Part shown: piece after piece, positions 1 to 8,088 of the stretch
Position numbering within the stretch: the first letter of the stretch is position 1
Layout of the letters: each line of letters opens with the position of its first letter
Assembly: GCA_902362375.1 (NCBI GenBank)
Contig: CABIVS010000009.1
Span: 1-64,000, forward strand
DNA: 64,000 nucleotides
Reading direction: 5' to 3'
DNA from: Bacteroidaceae bacterium
GTDB taxonomy: Bacteria; Bacteroidota; Bacteroidia; Bacteroidales; Bacteroidaceae
The notes under the pieces: model-generated
The model's database searches: none
What the model was told of the DNA's origin: nothing
Seen by the model: only the letters and a program-made list of their open reading frames with translations
Program-made: the position numbers and the translations under genes

Positions 1-78
1 TTATCGGAGCTGTATGCGGTGAAAGTCGCACGTACAGTTCTTAATGGGGAAAGCGGCAGCAATGCCGCCGACCTACAT
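1..78 (+). mobile_element. Group II intron, 3' end only (domains V and VI)
   Basis: Positions 7-40 form a 34-nt domain V: GAGCTGT (7-13) pairs with ACAGTTC (34-40), and GCGGT/GTCGC closes a GAAA tetraloop. The AGC of the catalytic triad is at 8-10. This is the most conserved part of bacterial group II introns. Positions 53-69 (GCGGC..GCCGC) fit the domain VI stem, and ACCTACAT supplies a candidate branch-point A (71) seven nucleotides before a 3' end near 78. The intron body and any reverse transcriptase lie to the left of the window. The next gene starts 27 nt downstream, so the insertion is in its upstream region. The exact 3' boundary is inferred. Confidence 0.82.
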
Positions 79-104
79 AACAAACACAATCTAAACTAAT
101 CCAA

Positions 105-758
105 ATGAATCAAACACCCATAAAAGCGATTCTATTACTAATCGCATTCACCTTGTCCTGTCACACTCCACTTTTCTCACAGAGAGATTTTGAGCGACAC
201 GAGTTCTCTTTTCACGCGGGCTACGGCATTATGTTCCATCACCCTCCCACACTGACGTTAAGCACTCACAGTTACCAACGTACACTCGCACAAGGCGTAA
301 GCTGGGATGGACAATATAATTTCCGCCCTCTCAAACGTTTTGTCTTTGGAGGAATCTACTCCGGATTTTCTTCCAAAGGAAGTCATCCGGAAGGGAAGGA
401 TCATTTATGGGTTCATTTCATCGGCACTCAAATCGGAATGTGTAATGCCAACACCAAGCATTGGCAAATCCGGGTAACAACCGGTCCCGGTGGAGTCATT
501 CTACGAAACAACAGTGAGGTATTCGGCAAAGCACGAAAAGTGAGAGCCTTTACTATTGGTCTCCTGACCAATGCCAATCTTACCTATAAGCTGAATCCCA
601 ATCTGGGAGTCAGTTTAGGAGTACAATATATGTATAGCGAACTACTCAGAATGAGAACCCACTATCATGGAGAAAAGGTCATTGTAAAACTCGATGGCAA
701 TGCTGATGCTAACCTCACACGAATAAATATCACTTCGGGATTATCCTATTATTTCTAA
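105..758 (+). CDS. Predicted small outer-membrane beta-barrel protein, function unknown
   Basis: 217 aa. An N-terminal hydrophobic segment (about residues 6-20) ends at a plausible signal peptidase I site after LFSQ (about residue 26). The rest alternates polar and aromatic/hydrophobic residues with glycines, and the chain ends in LSYYF, a terminal aromatic typical of outer-membrane barrels. The size suits an 8- to 10-strand barrel. I recognise no enzyme motif or named family. It lies directly downstream of a group II intron end, so its promoter may be separated from it or supplied by the intron. A lipoprotein gene follows after 20 nt, suggesting co-transcription. The cell location is inferred from signal and barrel character. 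Confidence 0.7.
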   Translation: MNQTPIKAILLLIAFTLSCHTPLFSQRDFERHEFSFHAGYGIMFHHPPTLTLSTHSYQRTLAQGVSWDGQYNFRPLKRFVFGGIYSGFSSKGSHPEGKDHLWVHFIGTQIGMCNANTKHWQIRVTTGPGGVILRNNSEVFGKARKVRAFTIGLLTNANLTYKLNPNLGVSLGVQYMYSELLRMRTHYHGEKVIVKLDGNADANLTRINITSGLSYYF

Positions 759-778
759 CATTCACTAAAAAAAGCACT

Positions 779-1243
779 ATGAAGAAATATATACTTATTC
801 TTTTCTCCATCATCAGCTTTTGGAGCTGTACGGAAGACGAATCGATCGACATCACAGTTTTACCTCCTGCCACCACTACAGGTGCCAACACCTTTGGCTG
901 TCTGATGGACGGATGGATTTATGTGGGAGGACGATACCTGAATTGGGGACACTCGTATGTATGGACGTATGATTCATTCCACTACTATCCGGAGGAGGAC
1001 AAACTATCCGTCAATGTTTCCGTCAAGCCTGACATCAACATACACTTCACCATTTTATCTCCTCAGGAAGGCAAAGAAGCAACTCTCACCGATATACGGT
1101 TCAGAGGAGAAGAACTGGAAGACGGAACAGCTTTTATAAGCCATTTCGACACAGAATTGAATATTATCAGTGCAACCTTCGGCAACGGCAAACGTCTGAC
1201 TAACGGACGTTTTGATATTCATTATACAACACAACAGCAATAA
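779..1243 (+). CDS. Small lipoprotein, DUF6252-like
   Basis: 154 aa. The N-terminus has a lysine pair, a hydrophobic core and a lipobox-like SFWSC (Cys17), followed by acidic TEDES. The acidic stretch matches the Bacteroidetes lipoprotein export signal that sends lipoproteins to the cell surface. The segment beginning GANTFGCLMDGWIYVGG resembles the start of the DUF6252 fold, which is found in many Bacteroides lipoproteins of unknown role. The preceding barrel gene ends 20 nt upstream, so the two probably form a small surface module. It converges with the MscS gene, whose stop lies 18 nt away. The family assignment is by eye and moderate. Confidence 0.65.
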   Translation: MKKYILILFSIISFWSCTEDESIDITVLPPATTTGANTFGCLMDGWIYVGGRYLNWGHSYVWTYDSFHYYPEEDKLSVNVSVKPDINIHFTILSPQEGKEATLTDIRFRGEELEDGTAFISHFDTELNIISATFGNGKRLTNGRFDIHYTTQQQ

Positions 1244-1261
1244 CGGCGGCGACAGTAATAA

Positions 1262-3112
1262 CTATTCAGGTTTATTTTCTTCCCCCGCTTTATTGGAAGG
1301 ATTGTTACTTTTCTGATACTCTTTGGGAGTGGTTGTTTCATTTCCATCCCGTACAGCCATATAGTGCGGCGACATAATTTCAATGCCGGCTTCATTAAAT
1401 TTATCCTGAATATTCTGATGCAAATCCGAATAAATCTGTGCCATTTTATCTGCCTCCCTGATATATGCATTGATCTGATAGACCGGATACCAGTCGCTTA
1501 AAGAGGTTTCCAACACAAACGGACGCGGATCATCTACCACTCCGGGAGTGTTCAATGCAGCATCAATCAGAATCTGATTAACCTGTCGCCAAGGAATATC
1601 ATAACCGATAGATACTTCCGAGTGAATAATCAGTCCATATTCACGTGCCGAAGTACTATAATTTACCGTATGAGACGACATGATAAATGAGTTAGGTACG
1701 GTCACCACCTCATTCTTGGGTGTCCGGATACGGGTAACAAGGGGAGTCTTTTCGATAATATCTCCCGTGGTATCATTCAACTTGATCCGGTCGCCCATCT
1801 TGAACGGACGCATATAAGTAATCACCAGTCCGGCGATAATATTACCGATCACCGTACTTGATCCCAATGAAACGATCAATCCGACGAATACCGAAATGCC
1901 TTGGAACACACCGGAATCGGAGCCCGGCAGATAAGGATAAATCATCGCAATCATAAATGCATAGAGCAGGAAACGGGCAATATGGAAAGTCGGCATCGCC
2001 CAGTCCGGGTAGAATCCGTTAATTTTGAGCCGTCCTGCTTCCACTTCACGCGCCAGATACAGAACGAGACGCACCAGATACTTCACGGCATACCAGATAA
2101 CGATGATGGTGAACAACTTGGGAACATAGTCGATAATCCCCACAAAAATACCGCGAATCGGATTCCATATATACCCTAACAGTTGATATGCCAGTCCTTC
2201 TGTCTGCGGGAAGATGATGAAAATTAACGGTACGCTAAACAGTAGCTGCAATCCCATCAGTATATACCGCCCGATACTGGACAGGAATACTAACAGATTC
2301 GCTTGTTTCTGCGCATCCAGCAATTCATATCCCTGAATGGATACCGGTTTTATCTTCGTATCTTTCAGACGTAGGATACGCGCTTTCAGTTTACGGAACA
2401 GCCAGTTGGTCAAGCGGAACAGGAAATACTGTCCCACAATCACCAACACAAAATAGAGCACACGCTTTGCCATTCGCCAAAGTCCGTGCTCCGCTTTCAT
2501 CTCATGCAGTTTGGTAATGACATTCTGCTGTCTTTCTTTAGCCAGCGAATCACGTGAGACGCCTTCCCACAAAGCATCCTGATCGGTAAGAGAAAGCAGC
2601 ACTTTGCTGCCGTACATCAAATCGGAAACAATGTCCGAATGATCGATAGAAACAGAATCGGGGCGTAGATTAAAGCGTCTTCCTATTTCTTCAATCGCCG
2701 CACCGGTCATTTGAGCACGTTGTTGGGGAGTATATCCTCCGCGTTTGGTAAAAAGGTAAAATAAGGTATCGCCGTCCGCCACTACCGGCACTCCTTTAGT
2801 GAACTGGCGTAAAGAGTCGATACGCTGTCTCTGCTGGGCATATTTTACGGAGTCGGCGGAAGCCATCTGTAGCTTCATCTGTTCCATTTCCATCCGCATA
2901 TTCGCCTCGTTGAGCCGGGCTTCTTCCAATGATTTCCGCATATTCGCCAGATGGATAGAATCCGAATCCCGTCTCAAAGGAACATGTCCGTTCGTTATTG
3001 TATCTCCGGCAAATATCTTCTTGACAGCCTGTTCCAGCTGTGCTTGCGCCCCGATTGCCAGGAAAGAAAGGAACAACACCAGTAACGACCGCTTTATTTT
3101 ATTTTTTTCCAT
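1262..3112 (-). CDS. MscS-family mechanosensitive ion channel
   Basis: 616 aa, longer than the 286-aa E. coli MscS because of a periplasmic N-terminal extension. Order: signal peptide ending QAQ (about residue 25); helical, Gln/Arg/Glu-rich region to about 205; several transmembrane segments (about 215-430); then the MscS pore and beta domain. The pore helix and lower-vestibule start are visible in SLGSSTVIGNIIAG and YMRPFKMGDRI, followed by the beta-domain text PLVTRIRTPKNEVVTVPNS. Such channels open under membrane tension and release solutes on hypo-osmotic shock. It is divergent from the exchanger at 3239, with 126 bp between the starts. Family is certain; subfamily is not. Confidence 0.9.
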   Translation of the reverse strand: MEKNKIKRSLLVLFLSFLAIGAQAQLEQAVKKIFAGDTITNGHVPLRRDSDSIHLANMRKSLEEARLNEANMRMEMEQMKLQMASADSVKYAQQRQRIDSLRQFTKGVPVVADGDTLFYLFTKRGGYTPQQRAQMTGAAIEEIGRRFNLRPDSVSIDHSDIVSDLMYGSKVLLSLTDQDALWEGVSRDSLAKERQQNVITKLHEMKAEHGLWRMAKRVLYFVLVIVGQYFLFRLTNWLFRKLKARILRLKDTKIKPVSIQGYELLDAQKQANLLVFLSSIGRYILMGLQLLFSVPLIFIIFPQTEGLAYQLLGYIWNPIRGIFVGIIDYVPKLFTIIVIWYAVKYLVRLVLYLAREVEAGRLKINGFYPDWAMPTFHIARFLLYAFMIAMIYPYLPGSDSGVFQGISVFVGLIVSLGSSTVIGNIIAGLVITYMRPFKMGDRIKLNDTTGDIIEKTPLVTRIRTPKNEVVTVPNSFIMSSHTVNYSTSAREYGLIIHSEVSIGYDIPWRQVNQILIDAALNTPGVVDDPRPFVLETSLSDWYPVYQINAYIREADKMAQIYSDLHQNIQDKFNEAGIEIMSPHYMAVRDGNETTTPKEYQKSNNPSNKAGEENKPE

Positions 3113-3185
3113 ACCTTACATTCCTTGATTATAATTAAGGCTAATCAAACTTTTCATTAAAAACAGAGCAAACATACGGATTGTT

Positions 3186-3219
3186 TTTGACATTACCATT
3201 TCCAAATTGATTATCTTTG
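3186..3219 (+). promoter_or_regulatory. Bacteroides-type promoter for the Na+/Ca2+ exchanger
   Basis: TTTG at 3186-3189 and TATCTTTG at 3212-3219 are separated by 22 bp, close to the Bacteroides sigma-ABfr consensus (TTTG, 19-21 bp, TAnnTTTG). The start codon is 20 bp downstream. Confidence 0.6.
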
Positions 3220-3238
3220 CCACTAAAAGAGAAAAACC

Positions 3239-4219
3239 ATGAATATATTGCTACTCATCGGGGGATTAATCCTCATTCTTCTAGGAGCTAACGGATTAAC
3301 AGACGGCGCCGCCTCGGTAGCCAAGCGTTTCCACATTCCTCCCATCGTGATCGGTCTTACCATTGTCGCATTCGGCACTTCCGCCCCTGAACTGACGGTC
3401 AGTGTATCTTCCGCTCTCAAAGGCAGTGCGGATATTGCCATAGGCAACGTAGTGGGAAGCAACATTTTCAATACATTGATGATTGTGGGCTGCACGGCAT
3501 TATTTGCCCCGATAGTCATCACCCGCAATACACTTAGAAAAGAGATACCACTCTGCATACTTTCTTCTATTGTCCTGCTGATCTGTGCCAATGACGTCTT
3601 TCTGGATAAAGCTTCAGAAAATATCCTGAACAGGGTAGACGGTTTGCTGTTGCTTTGCTTCTTTGTCATTTTCATGGGCTACACTTTTGCCATTGCCTCC
3701 AAGCCTACCACAACGGGAGATGCCGGACACCCGGTCATAGAAGAGGAAACAGAAATCAAATCACTGCCCTGGTGGAAATCCATTCTTTATATCATCGGAG
3801 GTCTGGCTGCACTTATTTTTGGAGGTCAGTTGTTTGTCGACGGTGCCACAGGCATCGCCCGCAATCTGGGTGTCAGCGAATCGATTATCGGACTGACTTT
3901 GGTGGCGGGAGGTACTTCTCTTCCGGAACTGGCTACGTCTATCGTTGCCGCATTAAAGAAAAATCCGGAGATTGCCATCGGAAATGTGATCGGTAGTAAC
4001 CTCTTCAATATTTTCTTTGTACTAGGGTGTAGCGCGAGCATCACGCCTCTCCGTCTTAGCGGAATCACCAATTTCGACCTGTTTACGTTAGTAGGTTCCG
4101 GTATTCTGCTTTGGTTATTCGGGCTGTTCTTTGCAAAAAGGACCATTACGAGAATTGAAGGAGGAATTATGATACTTTGTTATGTGGCATATACGGTGGT
4201 ATTGATTTATAATACCTGA
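3239..4219 (+). CDS. Calcium/sodium antiporter (YrbG-like, CaCA superfamily)
   Basis: 326 aa integral membrane protein with about ten helices. It contains the two inverted alpha-repeats that define the Ca2+/cation antiporter superfamily: AFGTSAPELTVS with GNVVGSNIFN in the first half, and AGGTSLPELATS with GNVIGSNLFN in the second. The acidic PE residues and the GSN motifs line the ion pathway in known exchangers. A hydrophilic loop (about residues 160-180, Glu-rich) separates the halves. It would export Ca2+ using the Na+ gradient across the inner membrane. It has its own promoter and ends 8 nt before a strong hairpin terminator. Confidence 0.92.
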   Translation: MNILLLIGGLILILLGANGLTDGAASVAKRFHIPPIVIGLTIVAFGTSAPELTVSVSSALKGSADIAIGNVVGSNIFNTLMIVGCTALFAPIVITRNTLRKEIPLCILSSIVLLICANDVFLDKASENILNRVDGLLLLCFFVIFMGYTFAIASKPTTTGDAGHPVIEEETEIKSLPWWKSILYIIGGLAALIFGGQLFVDGATGIARNLGVSESIIGLTLVAGGTSLPELATSIVAALKKNPEIAIGNVIGSNLFNIFFVLGCSASITPLRLSGITNFDLFTLVGSGILLWLFGLFFAKRTITRIEGGIMILCYVAYTVVLIYNT

Positions 4220-4226
4220 AAATAAT

Positions 4227-4260
4227 AAAAGGCTTCCGGCAGTAACACCGGAAGCCTTTT
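4227..4260. terminator. Bidirectional rho-independent terminator
   Basis: AAAAGGCTTCCGG (4227-4239) is the perfect complement of CCGGAAGCCTTTT (4248-4260) across an 8-nt loop. It lies between convergent genes and has A/T tails on both sides, so it can end transcripts from both strands. Confidence 0.9.
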
Positions 4261-4289
4261 ATTCCCACTGGCCAATTAAACTCTGATAT

Positions 4290-5858
4290 TTATTTCACCT
4301 CGACAGTCGTCAGTATATTTACACCATATTTTCCATCGGCAGATGTCCACCAAGTAGTATTCCCATTTGCACAACGGATAGCATAACGGGGATTATACTT
4401 CAACCGATCTGAACCATCAGGTATCCACAGACCTAGTTTATACTCTCCGGCAGCCATTGAACCGGGTAACTGAACAGCTTGTTCTACAGAATGTGTCAAT
4501 GGTCTACATAATATATCACCCGGTTGGAAAGGTTGCCAATCCAACGGACTGGCTTCAGTCAGGAGCTCTGTCACTTTTCCTTTATCATCAATCAATACAA
4601 AATAAACCGGATGTTCTCCGAAGACGGTGGCGAAACCTCTGTTCACCAGGTTCAGAGTCAGTTGGTTCTCTTTTCCTGCTTGCAGATGATCCGGTAATTG
4701 AAGGGATTGCAATTCTATACGATAGCCTAGATGGTCGCGTATATAATCGAACATATTGCGTTTCACTTTCGTTCCGTCCTGTTTCCGGAAATAGCTGTCG
4801 GACACAGGCATGAGATGCTGGCGAAGAGAATCTTCCGTTATCATTGTCTTCTTCCAGACAATCATGGAATATTCGGGAGGATTATTCTCATCAAATCTGT
4901 TATTAGGATGCTGTTCCTTATAATTATGGATAACGCTCAAGGAAGTATAATGCTGGAGGAACAGACGTCTCGCTGCTTGCAGTCCGTCAATAATCCATCC
5001 GGCAGACGGGCTGTCGGGATCGGCTCCTACGCTCCAGAATCCCCAGGGGAGTTCTCCGTCTACTACCAGATAAGGAGATTCTGCTACGATTTGATCGAAT
5101 TTGGCAGTCCCTTCGTGCATGTCGGCATCCCATCTATCAGGTCGTATGACGATAAAATCATCGTGGAATGAAAGCCTTTTATACAGTTCCGGTTTATCTT
5201 TCAACAAGTTTTTAAATTCCGGAAGTCTCACCTGCACATTTCTGCCTTCGGGCACTACTGACAGTAATTTTTCCAATACCGCAACCTTTGTCTCTTCCGA
5301 GTTCTCAAGCCCCTGAATAGAGCTATGCCATTCGCCCCATGCTCCAATCATTCCGGCTTGCACCACCAGAATCAAATCTTTATTCTTCTCCAGGAAAGGT
5401 TTCAACTGGTCCAGATGTTCCAGAATCTGTTCGCCGGTAGGACCAACGGCAGCTCTTCCCATGAAATCTCTTTCATAAGCAAAACGCAATACGGCTTTCT
5501 TTCCCTGCTTCTGCAATTCATCGAAATATGCCTGCATGGTCAGGAAGTTTTCCTCCGATAGTTTTTCACCGATTAAATAGGTAAGATAGAAATAGCTTTG
5601 AGCCAGCGAAACACTATCCGCCACATATTTTTCCGACAATTCTACCAGCTCTTTTGTAGGGCTATCCTTTTCATGCAGCACATCTACCGCTGTCTCCAGC
5701 CGGAATCCTCTTCCGGGATTATAGAGCCCATTCTCACCGTGTAAATCATCGACACAGATTCCGCGAAACTCAACAGTCTGCCGGGAATCACCGCATCCAC
5801 TTGCCAACAAGGCAAATAAAGCAGTTATTACACTGCCATACATCCAGTTCTTCTTCAT
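4290..5858 (-). CDS. DUF4874/DUF4832-type lipoprotein
   Basis: 522 aa from the ATG at 5858. A 20-codon upstream extension is open but lacks a signal-peptide start, whereas MKKNWMYG begins a proper one. The lipobox LLASGC is followed by GDS. The N-terminal half contains NPGRGF and the VQAGMIGAWGEW block typical of DUF4874. The rest, including DDFIVIRPDRWDAD, matches DUF4832, and the last ~120 residues look like a beta-sandwich. These domains recur in Bacteroides glycan loci and look like TIM-barrel glycosidase relatives; no activity is assigned here. It is divergent from the DUF2264 gene and ends at the shared terminator. Surface or periplasmic location is inferred. Confidence 0.78.
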   Translation of the reverse strand: MKKNWMYGSVITALFALLASGCGDSRQTVEFRGICVDDLHGENGLYNPGRGFRLETAVDVLHEKDSPTKELVELSEKYVADSVSLAQSYFYLTYLIGEKLSEENFLTMQAYFDELQKQGKKAVLRFAYERDFMGRAAVGPTGEQILEHLDQLKPFLEKNKDLILVVQAGMIGAWGEWHSSIQGLENSEETKVAVLEKLLSVVPEGRNVQVRLPEFKNLLKDKPELYKRLSFHDDFIVIRPDRWDADMHEGTAKFDQIVAESPYLVVDGELPWGFWSVGADPDSPSAGWIIDGLQAARRLFLQHYTSLSVIHNYKEQHPNNRFDENNPPEYSMIVWKKTMITEDSLRQHLMPVSDSYFRKQDGTKVKRNMFDYIRDHLGYRIELQSLQLPDHLQAGKENQLTLNLVNRGFATVFGEHPVYFVLIDDKGKVTELLTEASPLDWQPFQPGDILCRPLTHSVEQAVQLPGSMAAGEYKLGLWIPDGSDRLKYNPRYAIRCANGNTTWWTSADGKYGVNILTTVEVK

Positions 5859-5963
5859 AGTAATATGTTGTTTGCCGGCAAATATATAACAAATCGAAAC
5901 ACGACCATCCGTTATCACTCATTTCGCACAGTAAAGTATCAGTTTGGGATAAATAATGCAAAA

Positions 5964-6019
5964 GTATTGGATAATGCTAAGATTGTATTTGTCCCACGAC
6001 AGGAATTGCCCTACCTTTG
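5964..6019 (+). promoter_or_regulatory. Operator-promoter A (upstream of DUF2264 gene)
   Basis: Half-sites GTATTGGA (5964-5971) and GTATTTGT (5985-5992) form a direct repeat with a 21-bp period. The second contains the -33 box TTTG (5988-5991), and TACCTTTG (6012-6019) follows exactly 20 bp later. A third half-site-like GTATCAGT lies at 5936-5943. The same arrangement occurs at 7967, 9405 and 18554. Confidence 0.72.
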
Positions 6020-6046
6020 CCTGCATCTCAAAAATTAAGGTAATAC

Positions 6047-7294
6047 ATGAAAAAACAAAATTGGCTACTCTTACTTTTCATTCTGCTGCTTCCGGCAGAA
6101 AATATGATTGCTAAAAAGAAAACAGAAAAAAGCGATAGAGAAATCTGGTGTGAAATTATGTACCGGATGGCGACCCCTGTATTAAAGAATATGAGTGATG
6201 GTCTGTTGAAACAGAATATGCTTGTAGAACTAAGTCCGACATGGGATGGTCGCAATAAAGAGGTCACTTACATGGAATGTTTCGGGCGACTGATGGCAGG
6301 GTTGGCTCCCTGGCTATCATTACCGGATGACGATACGGCAGAAGGCGTACAGCGCAAGCAGCTACGGGAATGGGCTTTGAACAGCTATAAGCAGGCTGTT
6401 GCCCCTGCAGCACCGGATTATCTGCTGTGGCGTCAGGAAGGACAGACTTTAGTTGATGCAGCGTATATTGCAGAGAGTTTTTTAAGAGGGTACGATGCTT
6501 TATGGATGCCTTTAGACAGTGTTACCAAACAACGATATATCAATGAGTTTACCCAGCTCCGACGAGTGGACCCTTCATACAGCAACTGGTTACTATTCAG
6601 CGCAACTGTCGAATCGTTTCTTCGAAAAGCAGGCGCACCCAGCGACACCTATCGTATCAGCTCTTCTTTACGAAAAATAGAAGAATGGTACGTAGGTGAC
6701 GGCTGGTATTCGGATGGCCCCAACTTCGCATTCGATTATTATAATAGTTTCGTAATACACCCCATGTATATCGAAGCATTGGAAATTATCACCGAAGCCG
6801 GCAAACATAAAAAGATATGGAACATGCCCGGCTGCGATTACCACAAAGCGATCACGCGTGCACAGCGATTCAGGGTGATCCTCGAACGACTCATCTCTCC
6901 GGAAGGAACACTACCCGTTGTCGGACGTTCCATTACTTACCGCACCGGTTCACTGCAAACACTGGCATTACTCGCCTGGCGCAAATGGCTTCCTGAAGAA
7001 TTGACAAACGGACAAGTACGTGCCGGCATGACGGCCGTCATCAACCGCATGTTTGGAAATAACCGCAATTTCAATGAGAAAGGTTTTCTTACACTAGGTT
7101 TCAACGGTTCCCAACCCGGCATTTCGGACTATTACACCAACAATGGCAGTTTATATATGGCTTCCCTTGCTTTTCTGCCGTTAGGCCTTCCTGCCGACGA
7201 TCCCTTTTGGACAGATGCTTCACAGCCCTGGACTTCGAAAAAGGCATGGGATGGAGAAGATTTTCCAAGAGATCATTCTTATCATGAGGAATAA
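6047..7294 (+). CDS. DUF2264 family protein, probable glycoside hydrolase (GH154-like)
   Basis: 415 aa. Signal peptide of about 22 residues, then the DUF2264 fold, an alpha-barrel-like domain recognised from EIMYRMATPVLKNMSDG, TYMECFGRLMAGLAPWL and DGWYSDGPNFAFDYYNSFV. DUF2264 proteins include the GH154 family, where a Bacteroides beta-glucuronidase has been described; the family link is from memory and the substrate here is unknown. Length is normal for the family. It is the first gene of the plus-strand cluster under operator A, divergent from the DUF4832 lipoprotein. It likely acts in the periplasm on products of the same glycan as the downstream SusC/D system, because it shares their operator. 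Confidence 0.78.
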   Translation: MKKQNWLLLLFILLLPAENMIAKKKTEKSDREIWCEIMYRMATPVLKNMSDGLLKQNMLVELSPTWDGRNKEVTYMECFGRLMAGLAPWLSLPDDDTAEGVQRKQLREWALNSYKQAVAPAAPDYLLWRQEGQTLVDAAYIAESFLRGYDALWMPLDSVTKQRYINEFTQLRRVDPSYSNWLLFSATVESFLRKAGAPSDTYRISSSLRKIEEWYVGDGWYSDGPNFAFDYYNSFVIHPMYIEALEIITEAGKHKKIWNMPGCDYHKAITRAQRFRVILERLISPEGTLPVVGRSITYRTGSLQTLALLAWRKWLPEELTNGQVRAGMTAVINRMFGNNRNFNEKGFLTLGFNGSQPGISDYYTNNGSLYMASLAFLPLGLPADDPFWTDASQPWTSKKAWDGEDFPRDHSYHEE

Positions 7295-7311
7295 TTGATA
7301 ATCAGCATTAT

Positions 7312-7357
7312 ATAATAGTTTCCAGTGCGACTGGAAACTATTATCCATTACGAATGG
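7312..7357. repeat. Two tandem hairpins downstream of the DUF2264 gene
   Basis: ATAATAGTTTCCAGT (7312-7326) and its exact complement (7330-7344) form a 15-bp stem around GCG. A second hairpin, CCATT-acg-AATGG (7345-7357), follows, and its AATGGAAACT text mimics the first. Hairpin centres are 23 bp apart. No T-run follows, so this is not a classic terminator, though it may still stabilise or end the upstream mRNA. Confidence 0.6.
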
Positions 7358-7479
7358 AAACTGTCATGTAACACAGCTCCTTGTTTTATCTCTTATAAGT
7401 AAGAAAATCAATAAATATCACTTTTTTGTGTTGTGAATGAAACAAGTAAAGAAGAGAATAGTTTAATAGCAGCCAAACT

Positions 7480-7511
7480 CTTGACTTTCCCTGTTTTATT
7501 TCGTATCTTTG
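7480..7511 (+). promoter_or_regulatory. Promoter of the candidate small RNA
   Basis: CTTG (7480-7483), a 20-bp spacer and TATCTTTG (7504-7511) match the Bacteroides promoter pattern; the -33 box has the same CTTG variant as promoter C. Transcription would begin near 7518. Confidence 0.55.
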
Positions 7512-7517
7512 AGAAAA

Positions 7518-7645
7518 CAAAAAGAAGAAAAGCAAGATGAAATATACAAATATCAAGACATAGCAGCATGTTATCAAGCATATATTTCCATATATATAAG
7601 AATAGGAATGGGAGAAGATCAGCACTGATTTTCTCCCATTTTGTT
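7518..7645 (+). ncRNA. Candidate small RNA or leader-peptide transcript
   Basis: A self-contained transcription unit lies in the 794-bp gap between the DUF2264 and phosphodiesterase genes. A promoter (7480-7511) is followed by a ~125-nt A-rich transcript and a strong terminator: AATGGGAGAAGATCAG (7607-7622) pairs with 7625-7640 (one G-U), then TTTTGTTT. Only an eight-codon ORF, MKYTNIKT (ATG at 7537-7539), is present. It could be a regulatory RNA linked to the glycan cluster or a vestigial small-peptide mRNA. The minus-strand ORF across it is low-complexity and not believable. Promoter and terminator are directly visible; RNA function is inferred. Confidence 0.5.
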
Positions 7646-7960
7646 TATATAATTCACAAACATTTCTGATATTCATCAAAAATAGTTTCTAATAAACTCA
7701 AATACCGTTCTTAATAAACTCTTCAACTATTTATTAAAAACGATACTCTGATTTATTATAGAACTGTAAATATATTATCTCTATAAAACAACAGGCTTAT
7801 TCATATTTAAAGAAGAGAGATCACTATATAGTCAATATTACAGACAAATTCCTCATGGTATTTTCTTTACATATATTAATAGTACATCCTTTTTCTCCAG
7901 AAAATCAGCTAGCAAATAAGAAAATCAAAAAACAAATCATGTAGTTTCAAAGGAAATAGA
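7646..7960. other. AT-rich intergenic stretch, no gene seen
   Basis: No credible ORF or stable hairpin. A near repeat, TCTAATAAACTC / TCTTAATAAACTC, lies around 7688-7725 at ~24-bp spacing; its meaning is unclear. The stretch leads into operator B. Confidence 0.5.
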
Positions 7961-7966
7961 AAAAAA

Positions 7967-8022
7967 GTATTAGTATCTGCTAATATTATATTTGTCTCCC
8001 GTTCAAAATAGCCCTACCTTTG
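7967..8022 (+). promoter_or_regulatory. Operator-promoter B (upstream of phosphodiesterase gene)
   Basis: GTATTAGT (7967-7974) and ATATTTGT (7988-7995) have a 21-bp period. The -33 TTTG is at 7991-7994 and TACCTTTG at 8015-8022, 20 bp apart. It aligns without gaps to operators A, C and D. Confidence 0.75.
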
Positions 8023-8088
8023 CTTATCGTCAGTTACAACATCTCATTAAACAACGAATAAAACATTAACCCTTTAAATAAAAGTATC

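Noticed and set aside
7386-7679. 97-aa minus-strand ORF in the gap after the DUF2264 gene
   Set aside because: Composition is Phe/Leu/Tyr-rich from AT-rich sequence, it overlaps the candidate small RNA and its terminator, and it has no family signal.
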